Shown here: piece by piece, positions 21,258-29,879 of the stretch
How the letters are laid out: each line of letters opens with the position of its first letter
Position numbering within the stretch: the first letter of the stretch is position 1
Made by a program: the position numbers and the translations under genes
Notes under the pieces: model-generated
The model's database searches: none
Told to the model about the DNA's origin: nothing
The model's input: the letters and a program-made list of their open reading frames with translations, nothing else
Assembly: GCA_900546825.1 (NCBI GenBank)
Contig: UREE01000006.1
Coordinates: forward strand, 1 to 49,263
Length of the DNA: 49,263 nt
Origin: an uncultured Collinsella sp.
GTDB taxonomy: Bacteria; Actinomycetota; Coriobacteriia; Coriobacteriales; Coriobacteriaceae
Direction of reading: 5' to 3'

Positions 21258-22382
21258 CTACCTGGGCACGCGGTCCTGCCTTGCGGCAAACGGGGCGAGC
21301 ACGGCGTGCGGCTCGCTTTGGTACCAGTAGGCGACGGTGGAGATGTCGTCCTCGCGCTCGTAGAGCTTGATGTCGTCGTTGCCGAGGTCCTGGAATGTCA
21401 CGCGCAGGTCCTCCTTGAACGAGATCGGGTCGGGAAGGTGCCACCTGTAGAGACCGTGCCTGGGCAGCGCGTCGTCGTTGGTCGCGAGCATCGGGTTCGG
21501 GTTCGGCTTGCCCGCGCTGAAGCGGTCGCGCGTGGCGTCGCGCGTCGAGCGGTACGGGTAGCCGGCGAACAGCGTGTTGAAGCACTGCGCCTCGGGCAGC
21601 GCGTGGGGCGGCCTGTCGAGAAAGGCCCAGGCACCGCCGAAGTAGTCCTCGGCTCCCGTCGAGGTGACCGTGGGGAACTCCTCGTCGCCGTCGAGGAAGA
21701 ACTTCATCTCGCCCTCGCCCCACCAATAGCGCTCCAGGGCGCACAGGGCCATGTAGGTGCCGACGTAGTAGCCCTTGCCGCGCACGCCGTCGAGCACGGT
21801 GTAGTCGACGCCCCTGCGGGTGCTGCGCTCGCGGTTAAAGCGAGCGTGGAAGTACATGGCGCCGTCCGGCACGTCGGTGAGCGCGTAGTTGAACGTGTAG
21901 AAGATGTACTTAATGAACCCGGGGTGCTCGCTCGTAAGCGTGACCTTGGCGTGCTTCCTGAAGGGCATCTCGAAGTAGCAGTTCATGCCGCCCGTCGGGT
22001 TCACGCAGATGGGCATTGAGTTGACAATGGCGCGCTCACCGAAGCCGTTACAGAAGAAGTCGCCGACAGGGCACTCGACCGAGGGGGTCTCCTCGTCGTC
22101 CCAGTAGAAGCGCAGCACGAGGTCGCGCATGACGAAGCTGCCGGCGGCGGTCTTGTCGGGGACGGTCATCCAGATGTGGCGGATGATGCCGGGGCCCTCG
22201 ATGTCCGCGAGCGTGATGGTCTCGCCGGACTCAAGGGGCACGCAGCACGAGCCCTTGCGGCCGACGCCGAGGTGGCTGGCCGACATGGCGGCGCGGCCCT
22301 TCTCGCCCGTGATGTTCTCGGGGGTGATGGCGCGGCTTTCCTCACCGCCGTGCATCCACACGTCCTTAAGGAACTCTCTCAT
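21258..22382 (-). CDS. DUF2961 / glycoside hydrolase family 172 enzyme
   Basis: A 374-residue protein with no signal peptide, hence cytosolic. It matches DUF2961, the domain of GH172. Recognisable parts are ADIEGPGIIRHIWMTVP near residue 59, PVGDFFCNGFGE at 105, the acidic WWGEGEMKFFLDGDEEFP at 220-237, and STGAEDYFGGAW at 241-252. E223 or E225 and E245 are the best candidates for the catalytic glutamates; their spacing is close to that in characterised members, but I cannot align them exactly. Known GH172 enzymes act on alpha-D-fructofuranosides (difructose dianhydride I) or alpha-D-arabinofuranosides. The neighbouring fructokinase favours the fructoside. It lies 12 bp after the EIIA gene, so the substrate is probably imported by that PTS. 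Confidence 0.87.
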   Translation of the reverse strand: MREFLKDVWMHGGEESRAITPENITGEKGRAAMSASHLGVGRKGSCCVPLESGETITLADIEGPGIIRHIWMTVPDKTAAGSFVMRDLVLRFYWDDEETPSVECPVGDFFCNGFGERAIVNSMPICVNPTGGMNCYFEMPFRKHAKVTLTSEHPGFIKYIFYTFNYALTDVPDGAMYFHARFNRERSTRRGVDYTVLDGVRGKGYYVGTYMALCALERYWWGEGEMKFFLDGDEEFPTVTSTGAEDYFGGAWAFLDRPPHALPEAQCFNTLFAGYPYRSTRDATRDRFSAGKPNPNPMLATNDDALPRHGLYRWHLPDPISFKEDLRVTFQDLGNDDIKLYEREDDISTVAYWYQSEPHAVLAPFAARQDRVPR

Positions 22383-22394
22383 CGTCGACCTCCT

Positions 22395-22793
22395 CTATTC
22401 GTCGTCGTCGCACTCGGCAGAACTGACACCGTTCACGTAGATGATCTGCTGGCGCGCCTCGTTGACGAGGGCATCGAAGTCGAGCTTCTCGTCGGGGCGC
22501 GCGAGCGCGACCGTCATGGCGAGCGGGAGGTTGACACCCGCGATCACGTGGATCCGGTCGGAGGCGAAGCGGGAGAAGCGCTGGTTCACGCTGCCGCCGA
22601 ACGCGTCGGTAAGGACGACGACCTCGTCAGTGCCCGAAAGAGCCGCCTCGACCGCCGCGTCGAGCCCCTCGCCGTTGTCGTTCACGTAGGCGCACACGGC
22701 GTTGACGGCGTCGCCCTTACCCGTAAGGAACTCGAGGGTGTCCTTGAAGCCCTGGGCGAGAAGGGAATGGCTCGCCACAACTATCTTTCTCAT
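22395..22793 (-). CDS. PTS mannose/fructose/sorbose family EIIA
   Basis: A 132-residue EIIA domain of Man type. The phosphorylatable histidine is H9 in MRKIVVASHSLLAQG. VVLTDAFGGSVNQRF is the usual DxxGG segment, and VIAGVNLPLAM follows at residue 83. It accepts phosphate from HPr and passes it to EIIB. It ends in a short acidic tail. The four PTS subunits are encoded separately here (IIB-IIC-IID-IIA). Confidence 0.93.
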   Translation of the reverse strand: MRKIVVASHSLLAQGFKDTLEFLTGKGDAVNAVCAYVNDNGEGLDAAVEAALSGTDEVVVLTDAFGGSVNQRFSRFASDRIHVIAGVNLPLAMTVALARPDEKLDFDALVNEARQQIIYVNGVSSAECDDDE

Positions 22794-22819
22794 TGATTCA
22801 CCAATCTCTTGGGTCGAAG

Positions 22820-23653
22820 CTAAGCGAGGATGCCGGCGGCGGAGGCGACCATCGCGAGGACAATCACCACGAGGATGAGGGCCGTCATGCTCGCGTTCTT
22901 CTTGGTAAGAAGGTAATACGCGCTTCCCGTGATGGCGGCGGGGATCATGGCAGGCAGGATCTTGTCGAGCAGCGGCTGGATCTCCATCGCGACGTCGCCG
23001 AAGCTGAAGCTAATCGGGCAGGTGACGCCGATGACCGAGGCGATGAGGCAGCCGACCACGGTGAGGCCGAGCACGGAGGCGGCGGCAGTGAGGTTGGGAA
23101 GCTTCTCGCTGAAGTCGGTGACGAGCTTCACGCCCTGCTTGTAGCCGAACTCGAGGGCGTGCATGCGGACCCAGAAGATGGCCAGGATGAGCGCGAACCA
23201 GATGCCGGCTCCCACGGGGTTGCCCTCGATGGCCATGTAGGCGGCGATGGAGCCCATGATGGTCGGGATCATGGTCATGAGCAGGGAGTCGCCGACGCCG
23301 GCGAGCGGTCCCATGGTGCCGATCTTCAGGTCTTGGACGGCGTCCGCCGCCGCTAGGCCGTCGCGCTCCTCCATGGCCACGCAGGCGCCAAGGATGATGG
23401 CGGCGAGCCAAGGCTGGGTGTTGTAGTAGCGGAAGTGGTTGTTGAGCGCTTGCTTATAGTCCTCGTCGTTCGTGTAGATCTTCCTCAGGACCGGCGAGAG
23501 GGCGTAGGCGACTGAGGCGCCCTGCTGGGTCTGGTAGTTGAAGGTGCACACGCTCATGAGCCAGCGCCAGTTCGCGTTGCGCAGGTCCTTCTTGGTGACC
23601 TTGTAGCCGGAGGGCTTGCCCTTGGCGACGGCGGTGATGTTCTCGTTTTCCAT
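22820..23653 (-). CDS. PTS mannose/fructose/sorbose family EIID
   Basis: A 277-residue membrane subunit. It begins with a soluble segment (VTKKDLRNANWRWLMSV, FNYQTQQG) typical of EIID, followed by MGPLAGVGDSLLMTMIPTI near residue 123 and several hydrophobic helices. Two helices close the protein. It forms the translocation complex with EIIC. Its stop lies 26 bp before the EIIA start, and its start 2 bp after the EIIC stop, indicating tight coupling. Confidence 0.93.
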   Translation of the reverse strand: MENENITAVAKGKPSGYKVTKKDLRNANWRWLMSVCTFNYQTQQGASVAYALSPVLRKIYTNDEDYKQALNNHFRYYNTQPWLAAIILGACVAMEERDGLAAADAVQDLKIGTMGPLAGVGDSLLMTMIPTIMGSIAAYMAIEGNPVGAGIWFALILAIFWVRMHALEFGYKQGVKLVTDFSEKLPNLTAAASVLGLTVVGCLIASVIGVTCPISFSFGDVAMEIQPLLDKILPAMIPAAITGSAYYLLTKKNASMTALILVVIVLAMVASAAGILA

Positions 23654-23655
23654 GG

Positions 23656-24441
23656 TTACTCATCCTCTCCGATGAAGGCGTCTGCGGAAGCGTGGGCGGC
23701 GAGCTCGGTGTCCCTCTCGGCGCGCTGGTAGAACGCGATCGCGAGGGCAAAGCCGACGATGGCGGCGCCGATGATGGGCACGTTCAGGAAGGCCGAGAGG
23801 AAGAAGCCGGCGAGCAGGTACTGGAAGTACTTGCCGGTGGGCATGTAACGCAGCAGCATCGCGATTCCGACGGCCGGGAGCATCTTGCCGGCGAGGGTGA
23901 GGCCGGAAAGGAACCACTGGGGCATAACCTCGAGGAGCCAGTTGACGGCGGGCTGGCCGAGGGTCACGGAGACAAAGACGGGCAGGGCGGCGCACAGGCC
24001 GAAGAGCACGGGGCAGACCCACAGGATGGCGTTCATCTGCTTGAACTTGCCCTCGTCGCAGAACTTCTGGGACTTCTCGACGACGAAGCCGTTGAGGATC
24101 TTGACGATGACGTCGAGCTGGATGCCGAGCATGCCGACCGGCAGGCCGATGGCGAGGCCCGTGTCCGCGCCCAGGGTCACGCCGTAGGCTGTGGCGATGA
24201 TGGCCATCGTGCCGTAGTCGGGAATCGACGAGCCGCCGAAGCCCGCGACGCCGAGCTGCATGAGCTGGATGGTGCCGCCGATGACGAGACCGGTCTGCCA
24301 GTCGCCCATGACGACACCGGTGATAAGGCCCCAGAAGACGGCATAGTTGACGAAGATCATCGGGATGCCGTAGTAGTCCACGTGCTTGATGAAGGCCAGC
24401 AGGGTCAAAAGGACGACCTGCAGGATAGTGAAGTTGACCAT
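23656..24441 (-). CDS. PTS mannose/fructose/sorbose family EIIC
   Basis: A 261-residue polytopic protein of EIIC-Man type. Key segments are VVMGDWQTGLVIGGTIQLMQLG near residue 40, with the conserved GG-Q-LMQLG, then GTDTGLAIGLPVGMLG-like sequence, and the PAVNWLLEVMPQW region near 143. It ends with hydrophobic helices and a short acidic tail. Together with EIID it forms the sugar channel. It starts 10 bp after the EIIB stop. Confidence 0.93.
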   Translation of the reverse strand: MVNFTILQVVLLTLLAFIKHVDYYGIPMIFVNYAVFWGLITGVVMGDWQTGLVIGGTIQLMQLGVAGFGGSSIPDYGTMAIIATAYGVTLGADTGLAIGLPVGMLGIQLDVIVKILNGFVVEKSQKFCDEGKFKQMNAILWVCPVLFGLCAALPVFVSVTLGQPAVNWLLEVMPQWFLSGLTLAGKMLPAVGIAMLLRYMPTGKYFQYLLAGFFLSAFLNVPIIGAAIVGFALAIAFYQRAERDTELAAHASADAFIGEDE

Positions 24442-24450
24442 GATCCCTCC

Positions 24451-24924
24451 TTAGATGAGGTCGGCGACGGAGACGGGCTTGTCGGCGGGCACGAACTGTG
24501 CCGTCACCTTGACGCCGCGGGCGATGAGCGCCTTGTAGCTCTGGACGTTCTCGGCGGAGGCATAGGCGCGCTGGGTGAGCTGGACGCCGCCCTCCTTGAC
24601 AAGAGAGCCGCCGACGATCAGCGACGGGAGCTCGATGCCCGACTCGACCAGGTGAAGGATCGTCTCGGGCTCCTTGGCGATGACAAAGACCTTCTCGCGG
24701 TCGTACTTGCCCGCCGCGAAGTTCTTGAGCGCAGTCTGCTCGGAGATGATCGAGACGGCCATGCCCGCGGGGCGCGCCATCCTCATGGTGGACTTCAGGA
24801 CCTCGTCGCCGGCGACCTTGTCGTCGATGACCATGACTCGGGTCGCGCCCGACACCGGGGCCCACTGCGTCACGATGATGCCGTGAAGCAGGCGATTGTC
24901 GATTCGTGCCATAACAACACTCAT
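24451..24924 (-). CDS. PTS mannose/fructose/sorbose family EIIB
   Basis: A 157-residue protein starting at ATG 24924, chosen because AGGAGCAAAC precedes it; the frame is open further upstream without a site. The active histidine is H14 in ARIDNRLLHGIIVTQW. RVMVIDDKVAGDEVLKSTMRMA and KPVSVADLI complete the fold. It transfers phosphate from EIIA to the incoming sugar. It is the first PTS gene, about 120 bp downstream of the LevR-like regulator. No sigma-54-type -12/-24 element was found in that gap. Confidence 0.92.
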   Translation of the reverse strand: MSVVMARIDNRLLHGIIVTQWAPVSGATRVMVIDDKVAGDEVLKSTMRMARPAGMAVSIISEQTALKNFAAGKYDREKVFVIAKEPETILHLVESGIELPSLIVGGSLVKEGGVQLTQRAYASAENVQSYKALIARGVKVTAQFVPADKPVSVADLI

Positions 24925-25047
24925 GTTTGCTCCTATCAAATGAAGTTTTACGTTCGGTACTGCCTCGGCGCTATCCGGATTCGCGCCGGGCAAGGGGTTA
25001 TCGGATTATTGAGGACGCGCGGTCAGCTTGCGGCGGCGCGGGGAAGG

Positions 25048-27789
25048 TCACTCGTCGAGCAGGAGGTCCGAGGAGCCGAGGCGCTCTTCTCGCGCCGGGG
25101 CGGCGCTCACGCTTATGTAGTCGAAGACATATGCGATCTCGCTTACGGGAACCTCTACGCGATAGCGCGTCGAGATGCTCGAGAAGCTCTGCCTGAAGGA
25201 CTCGATGAAATCGGCGCGTTCCTCCTCGAAGCGGTCCTGGCCAACGTAGGTCTCAATGGGGTTTCTGGTAACAAGGCGCTCGACGAGACAGCAGAGGTGA
25301 ACGTAGAGCCCAATGATGGCGTTACTGCCGATCTTCTCGCCTGTCCTGCGCTGAAGCTCGTGCACGGCGCTCTCGATCTCATGGAATAGCCGCTCCGGGT
25401 CGAGGATGGTGATGGAGCGGATGACGTTCTGCAGCGTCATGTTCGAGAGCAGCTTCTCGTGGAAAGAAGAGAGCTCGGAAGCGTCAAGCCACCTGCCGAA
25501 CACGGCATCAACCTTAGAGGCGGACGCCGTCGACATGATGTCCTCGAGGGCGACGAAGGGGACGGAGGCGACCCCGGGGTCTCCCGTGCCGATGACGGCA
25601 CAGACGCGGTGCTCGGAGAAAACGGCGTCGTTCGACCCGTTCGCGACGAGCTGCTTGAAGGGCCTCGTGAGCAGGCGCGCGCCTATGGTGCGCGGGAGGC
25701 TCTGCGAGACGAGCTGGCGTATCCTCTCCGCGGCGTCGACCCCGGACTCGGAGCAGAAGACGATGGCGTCCTCACGGTTGACGCGCTCGATCATCTTGCA
25801 GTGCGTCACGCACGCGGCGGTCGCATCGCCAAGAACCTCGGCGATGGACTTGCCGCCGAGCAGCCCGACCCCGATCTCGAGCGCAAGACCGGTAGAGACG
25901 TTGTTCACCACGCCGATAGTGGAGTCGGTAACGTTCTCGAGGGCCTTATAGGCCTCCTCCAAGGAGCCCATGTCGACGAGGAACACGACCCCGGTGCAGT
26001 AGGAATGGCGGTCGACGAGGCGCTGGAGCGGACCGACGATGTCCTTCAGCTGCTGGTCGTAGGGCATGTCGACAGCCTCGTACACATGCATGCCGAGCAT
26101 ACGGTTCGCCGCGTCGGCGATGCTCGTCGCCGTTGAGTAGCCGTGGGACAAGATGACGCAGAGCGTCCGAAGGGCCTTCGCATCGCGAGACTCCGATGCG
26201 ACGCACAGCGTCAGAAGCGTCTTCGTGAAGTGATCGAGCGAGATTCCCAGCGCCCCTTCCACGTCTGCGGCGACCTGATCGGAGACACTCGAGGCAAACG
26301 GCAATTCGGAGGTCACGGCACCGAGGAGATGGGAGATTTGCTCCGCACAGGCAGACTTTCGCTTAGCCAGGCCGATACCCGGCCACAACTGCAGGCAAAT
26401 CTCCTGGGCCAGTAGAAAAGCGACCTTCCTCGAAAGCTCGATGCCATAAGAAGAGCCTGCGTCGGCAAGGACCGCGCCCACGACGCGCTCGAAGGCGCGC
26501 GACCTCGAGGAGGCGACGCCGTGGTCGAAAATCAAGTGATCCTCAACGCCGCGCACAGCGGAGACAGCTTGCGAGACAAGCTCGGAGACAGAGAGCTCCC
26601 CGGCGCAGAATCGCTCATCGAGGGAGCACAGGGCATCGAGCGCCTGCTCGACCGGCCCTGTGCTCTCGGCGGCATCCAGAGACGCGTCGATCAGAACGCC
26701 ATCGTCGGGCTGTTGATCGATCTGCGCGGAGGAGAGGAGCCCGCTGGGAAGAAGATACGGGCGAACGACGACGTAGTCGCCCTCGCGATTGAGGAACGCT
26801 TTGGCGCAGCAGTTCGTCACGCAGGCGCGCAAGCCGGCGATGTTATCGGAAAAGTCCGCGTTCACGAGGCAACGGTATGCGCCGCGGCTGATCTTCACAT
26901 CAGAACCGATTCGGCACCCCTCGCTGCGCAGGAAGCTCAAGATGAGATCCTCGCGCTCCTCGGGGGTCCGCTCCTTGAGTGAGGGGACGCGGGCACAGAT
27001 GGGCATTTTGCTGTAGGCCGAGGAAACCTTCAGGTCATCGGCGGAAAGCGTCGTCGAAAGAACGAGGCGAGCGCGCGGCGCATCCTGGGAGGCATCGAGC
27101 CCGAGGGCCGTCGCAAGGCAGTGCTCCATCGCAGAGGGAGAGAGTGCCTCGATGCCGTTGACAAAGACCACACCCCCGCGCGCTTTCGCGATCGACTCGT
27201 CAAGAAGCCCGTTGAACGAGGCGGCGTCCGGGACCCCGGCGCAGTCGATGCGCACATAGGAGGAGTCGCGGGACAGCAAGCCCTGGTTCTTGCCGTACTC
27301 GTACACAAGGCGAGAAAGGAAAGACTTACCGACACCCACGCCGCCGCTCAAGAGGATGGGCAGTCCAAACGGAGGGTACTGAACCGCAGCCTTGCACTGC
27401 TCGACAACGGAGCTGAGGCTCATGTCGAAGCCCACGGCACGCGCGAAGTCGCGGTGATCGGCGATTCCCGTCGCTTGGATGAGGTCGGCGAGCGAGGCGT
27501 ACTCGCTTGCAGAGAGCTTTACCTGAAAACGCTTCTGGAACGCGCGGCGATGAAAATAACGGACAGGCCTGCCCGCCACCTTAACCACAAGACCGGCGCG
27601 AACAAGGTCGTTGAGGTACTGGCTCGCCAGGCTCCTGGAGATGATGAGCGTCTCGGCGATGTCGGAGGTGGACAGACGGGCAAGGTCGTCGAGCGAGACG
27701 GCAGAGGTGAGGGCCTCGAGATGCTCGAGAATCCTGTCCCTCATGTCGACGGGTTTCTTTGCCAAGCTGTCCTGTGTGGTCTTGTCCAT
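25048..27789 (-). CDS. LevR-like PTS-controlled regulator with degenerate AAA+ domain
   Basis: A 913-residue protein starting at ATG 27789 behind GAGGAGGTAAG. Order: winged HTH (residues about 15-85); AAA+ sigma-54-activator-type domain (about 120-330) with an intact Walker A, GGVGVGKS at 149-156; then a PRD-like region (about 390-500); an EIIA-Man-like domain with VILSHGYSTATSIADAANRML near 560; an EIIB-like segment VFCSESGVDAAERI; and a C-terminal PRD with LYVHLCCLVERL. In LevR-type proteins the AAA+ domain has a GAFTGA loop and an acidic Walker B. Here the segment between RIDCAG and GGVVFVNGIEAL is too short for GAFTGA and contains no trace of it. The Walker B acids are replaced by N211-G212. 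It cannot be a normal sigma-54 activator. PTS phosphorylation presumably controls it, and the operon directly downstream is the likely target. Confidence 0.85.
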   Translation of the reverse strand: MDKTTQDSLAKKPVDMRDRILEHLEALTSAVSLDDLARLSTSDIAETLIISRSLASQYLNDLVRAGLVVKVAGRPVRYFHRRAFQKRFQVKLSASEYASLADLIQATGIADHRDFARAVGFDMSLSSVVEQCKAAVQYPPFGLPILLSGGVGVGKSFLSRLVYEYGKNQGLLSRDSSYVRIDCAGVPDAASFNGLLDESIAKARGGVVFVNGIEALSPSAMEHCLATALGLDASQDAPRARLVLSTTLSADDLKVSSAYSKMPICARVPSLKERTPEEREDLILSFLRSEGCRIGSDVKISRGAYRCLVNADFSDNIAGLRACVTNCCAKAFLNREGDYVVVRPYLLPSGLLSSAQIDQQPDDGVLIDASLDAAESTGPVEQALDALCSLDERFCAGELSVSELVSQAVSAVRGVEDHLIFDHGVASSRSRAFERVVGAVLADAGSSYGIELSRKVAFLLAQEICLQLWPGIGLAKRKSACAEQISHLLGAVTSELPFASSVSDQVAADVEGALGISLDHFTKTLLTLCVASESRDAKALRTLCVILSHGYSTATSIADAANRMLGMHVYEAVDMPYDQQLKDIVGPLQRLVDRHSYCTGVVFLVDMGSLEEAYKALENVTDSTIGVVNNVSTGLALEIGVGLLGGKSIAEVLGDATAACVTHCKMIERVNREDAIVFCSESGVDAAERIRQLVSQSLPRTIGARLLTRPFKQLVANGSNDAVFSEHRVCAVIGTGDPGVASVPFVALEDIMSTASASKVDAVFGRWLDASELSSFHEKLLSNMTLQNVIRSITILDPERLFHEIESAVHELQRRTGEKIGSNAIIGLYVHLCCLVERLVTRNPIETYVGQDRFEEERADFIESFRQSFSSISTRYRVEVPVSEIAYVFDYISVSAAPAREERLGSSDLLLDE

Positions 27790-27960
27790 GACTTCTTACC
27801 TCCTCGTACAAGGAGTATAAGGGGAGAACAGAGAACGGAAGGGGGCGCGTGGGGGAATCAACAGCTCCGAGGAAAAGTCCACCACTTGAGGGGCAGAAAA
27901 CAACGGCCATTGAACATTCAGGGCCGACGCTCAACACTTCGGCTCGACACTTCGCTTTGG

Positions 27961-27986
27961 AAAGGGCCCCGGCGCGCCGGGGTCCC
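27961..27986 (-). terminator. hairpin terminator in front of the LevR-like gene
   Basis: GGGCCCCGGCG pairs with CGCCGGGGTCCC (27964-27986) and is followed on the minus strand by TTTCC. It would end transcription from the nucleosidase remnant. The first half of the stem is repeated at 27998-28010. The rest of 27790-28016 shows nothing coding. Confidence 0.55.
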
Positions 27987-28016
27987 AACATAAAGAAGGG
28001 CCCCGGCGCGCAGGGC

Positions 28017-28350
28017 CTAAAGCTTAACCATGCGCGCGGCGATGCGGGCGCAGTCGCAGGCGGCCTTCTTCTCGAAGGTGTTGTAGTCGACGACCCGGCC
28101 CTCGGCGCAGGGCTTGTCGCTGATGGCGCGCACGACGACGAGGGGCACGCCGTTGAGATAGGCGGCCTGCGCGATGGTGCAGCCCTCCATCTCGCAGCAC
28201 AGGTCGCCGAAGGTCGCGAGGATTCGCTCCTTCTGTTCCGCGGGCGAGACGAACTGGTCGCCGGAGACGACGCGGCCCTTGAGGACCTTAATGTCGGGGG
28301 CGACGGCGGCCGCGGCGGCGCACGCCGCCAGCAAGGGCCGGAACGGATCG
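28017..28350 (-). pseudogene. MTA/SAH nucleosidase, C-terminal fragment
   Basis: The minus-strand frame ending at 28017 encodes about 110 residues of a 5'-methylthioadenosine/S-adenosylhomocysteine nucleosidase. It has RVVSGDQFVSPAEQ, then CCEMEGCTIAQAAYLNGVP and LVVVRAISDKPC, ending in a KKAACDCARIAARM helix. The catalytic region with the ME-G motif and the Asp of RAISD are kept. The N-terminal half (normally 110 further residues) is missing. At about 28350 the sequence switches to an antisense transposase remnant. The frame stays open across the junction, but the added residues are unrelated, so the enzyme is almost certainly non-functional. Confidence 0.75.
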
Positions 28351-28792
28351 CACAAGATCAAGGCGTCGCCCGGGAGGTCGGGCGTTACCGTCAGCCGGCG
28401 CCGCGTCTGCCGCATCATGAGGGAGAACGGCCTGGCCGGCGCATACGGCAGGAAGAGGTTCAAGGTGCACCCCGGGGCGGTCAACGAGGCCGACGTGTCG
28501 AACGTCGTCGCGCGCGGCTTCGGCGGCAGGGCGCCGTGCACCCATATATGCAGCGACTTGGCCTGCGTGCGCGTCGGGGCGTCGTGGAACTACGTCTGCC
28601 TGCTCGTCGACCTCTGCAACGGGGAGATCGTCGGCCACTCCGAAGGACCGAGGAGGGACGCACGAGCGCCGAGCCAAGCTCTTGGATTACGTGCACTGGT
28701 ACAACAACTTCAGGATCCACTCGACGCTGGGCTACATGTCGCCGGTCGAGTTCAGGGAGGCGGGGCCGTCCCTCCCGGAATCGTCCAAATAA
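28351..28792 (+). mobile_element. IS3-family transposase (orfB) remnant
   Basis: The first part (28351 to about 28660) reads IKASPGRSGVTVSRRRV, CRIMRENGLAG and then CVRVGASWNYVCLLVD, the start of the rve integrase domain of IS3/IS150-type OrfB. The frame then shifts and jumps to RAKLLDYVHWYNNFRIHSTLGY (28670 onward), ending at TAA 28790. The central third, with part of the DDE triad, is deleted. It is a decayed copy inserted antisense into the nucleosidase gene; orfA is missing. Confidence 0.75.
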
Positions 28793-29500
28793 GTGTTGCC
28801 AATCCATAGCCGATCCAGCCATCATCTTCGCGAAGGCGGACGTCAGGAAAAGCTCGGCTTGAGCTCGGTCGGACGCGGTCTGTGGGGCATCATTCAGGCT
28901 CAGGGGGTCTCCTTGTCTTCTTCGGTCGCAACCTGAATGATAGGGACGGCCCCTTCTCTCTTTCCCCTTCGTTTTCGACGCGTCACCCTCTCGGCGGGCT
29001 TAAGGCCCGCGCTCGCGGGTGCAGGGGCTACGCCCAAATCCCAAAAACGTAACGACGTGCTCGAAGCGTTTCCGGACGTCAGCGTAATCTCAAATCCCGT
29101 TCGTCAACTCATGGGCAAGCCACCTGAGACTACTCATTTCTCCTACTGGCAATGAAAACCTGCGACCTGCAGTTTTGCAAACTGCTTGAAAGCCACCTGC
29201 GTTGATTCACTTCCTATTGCAGCTGGCGGCTTGCACGCGAAAAGGCATTTAAGTTTCAAAACGGGCGTTTTCGGCGCTATCGAGCCTCCAAAGGCATCCC
29301 GCCGCGCCCTTTGGGACAAAAACAAAAACTCAAAGCCCTGAGTTCGAAAATAGTTTTTGGAGTTGTCCCGACTTTTGTCCCCCGAAGCCGACGAAACGCG
29401 ACAGGGTGTCACCTGGCGGCACTCGATTCGAGACGGCACCGAAAACTGGATGCAACCGGAATGACAGGACGGCAGAACCGAAGCCATCGAGTAGGGATAG
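28793..29500. other. 708 bp without recognisable gene
   Basis: No frame shows a convincing start, ribosome-binding site and family match. A 10-bp inverted repeat (ATCATTCAGG at 28889-28898 with 28932-28941) lies just past the transposase remnant. The stretch has several short near-repeats (for example CTGCGACCTGCAG and GCCACCTG near 29108 and 29191). It separates the ribosomal operon from the region of decayed genes and looks like degenerate intergenic sequence. Confidence 0.5.
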
Positions 29501-29530
29501 AAAAAAGCCCGGGTGCCATGGCATCCGGGC
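29501..29530 (-). terminator. terminator of the ribosomal protein operon
   Basis: On the minus strand GCCCGGATGCC pairs with GGCACCCGGGC across a two-base loop and is followed by six Ts. It is 30 bp past the rplX stop and would end the operon there. Confidence 0.9.
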
Positions 29531-29560
29531 CTTTGCTAGCAACTTGATGTTGCGGGCAGC

Positions 29561-29866
29561 TTAGAACTTGTGGCCGCACTTCTTGCAGACGCGCAGCTTG
29601 TTCTTGCCGTCCTTCTCGTGACCGACGCGGGTAACCTTACCGCACTCGGGGCAAACGAGATTGACGTTGGAGGCGTCGATGGGAGCCTCCTGCGAAACGA
29701 TGCCGCCCTGCTGGTTGGCAGCGTTGGGCTTGACGGCCTTCTTGACGACCGAAACGCCCTCGACAACGACCTTGTTCTCGGCGGGGAGAGCACGCAGGAC
29801 AACGCCCTGCTTGCCGCGATCCTTACCAGAGAGAACCTGGACCTTATCGCCCTTCTTGATATACAT
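29561..29866 (-). CDS. rplX: 50S ribosomal protein L24
   Basis: A 101-residue protein, the usual length. The KOW motif at the start reads KKGDKVQVLSGKDRGKQGVVL. The C-terminal part carries four cysteines as two CxxC pairs (LVCPECGKVTRVG and RVCKKCGHKF), a zinc-ribbon form of L24 found in many bacteria. It starts L24 assembly on 23S rRNA. It is the last gene of the operon here; rplE, which normally follows, is absent. Confidence 0.97.
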   Translation of the reverse strand: MYIKKGDKVQVLSGKDRGKQGVVLRALPAENKVVVEGVSVVKKAVKPNAANQQGGIVSQEAPIDASNVNLVCPECGKVTRVGHEKDGKNKLRVCKKCGHKF

Positions 29867-29879
29867 ATATCTCCCCTAA

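Noticed and set aside
24925..25047. Sigma-54 promoter between the LevR-like gene and EIIB
   Set aside because: No GG/GC dinucleotides with -24/-12 spacing and flanking consensus were found, consistent with the degenerate regulator.
28017..28541. Intact 174-residue nucleosidase
   Set aside because: The first 60 residues are antisense transposase sequence; only the C-terminal half matches the family.
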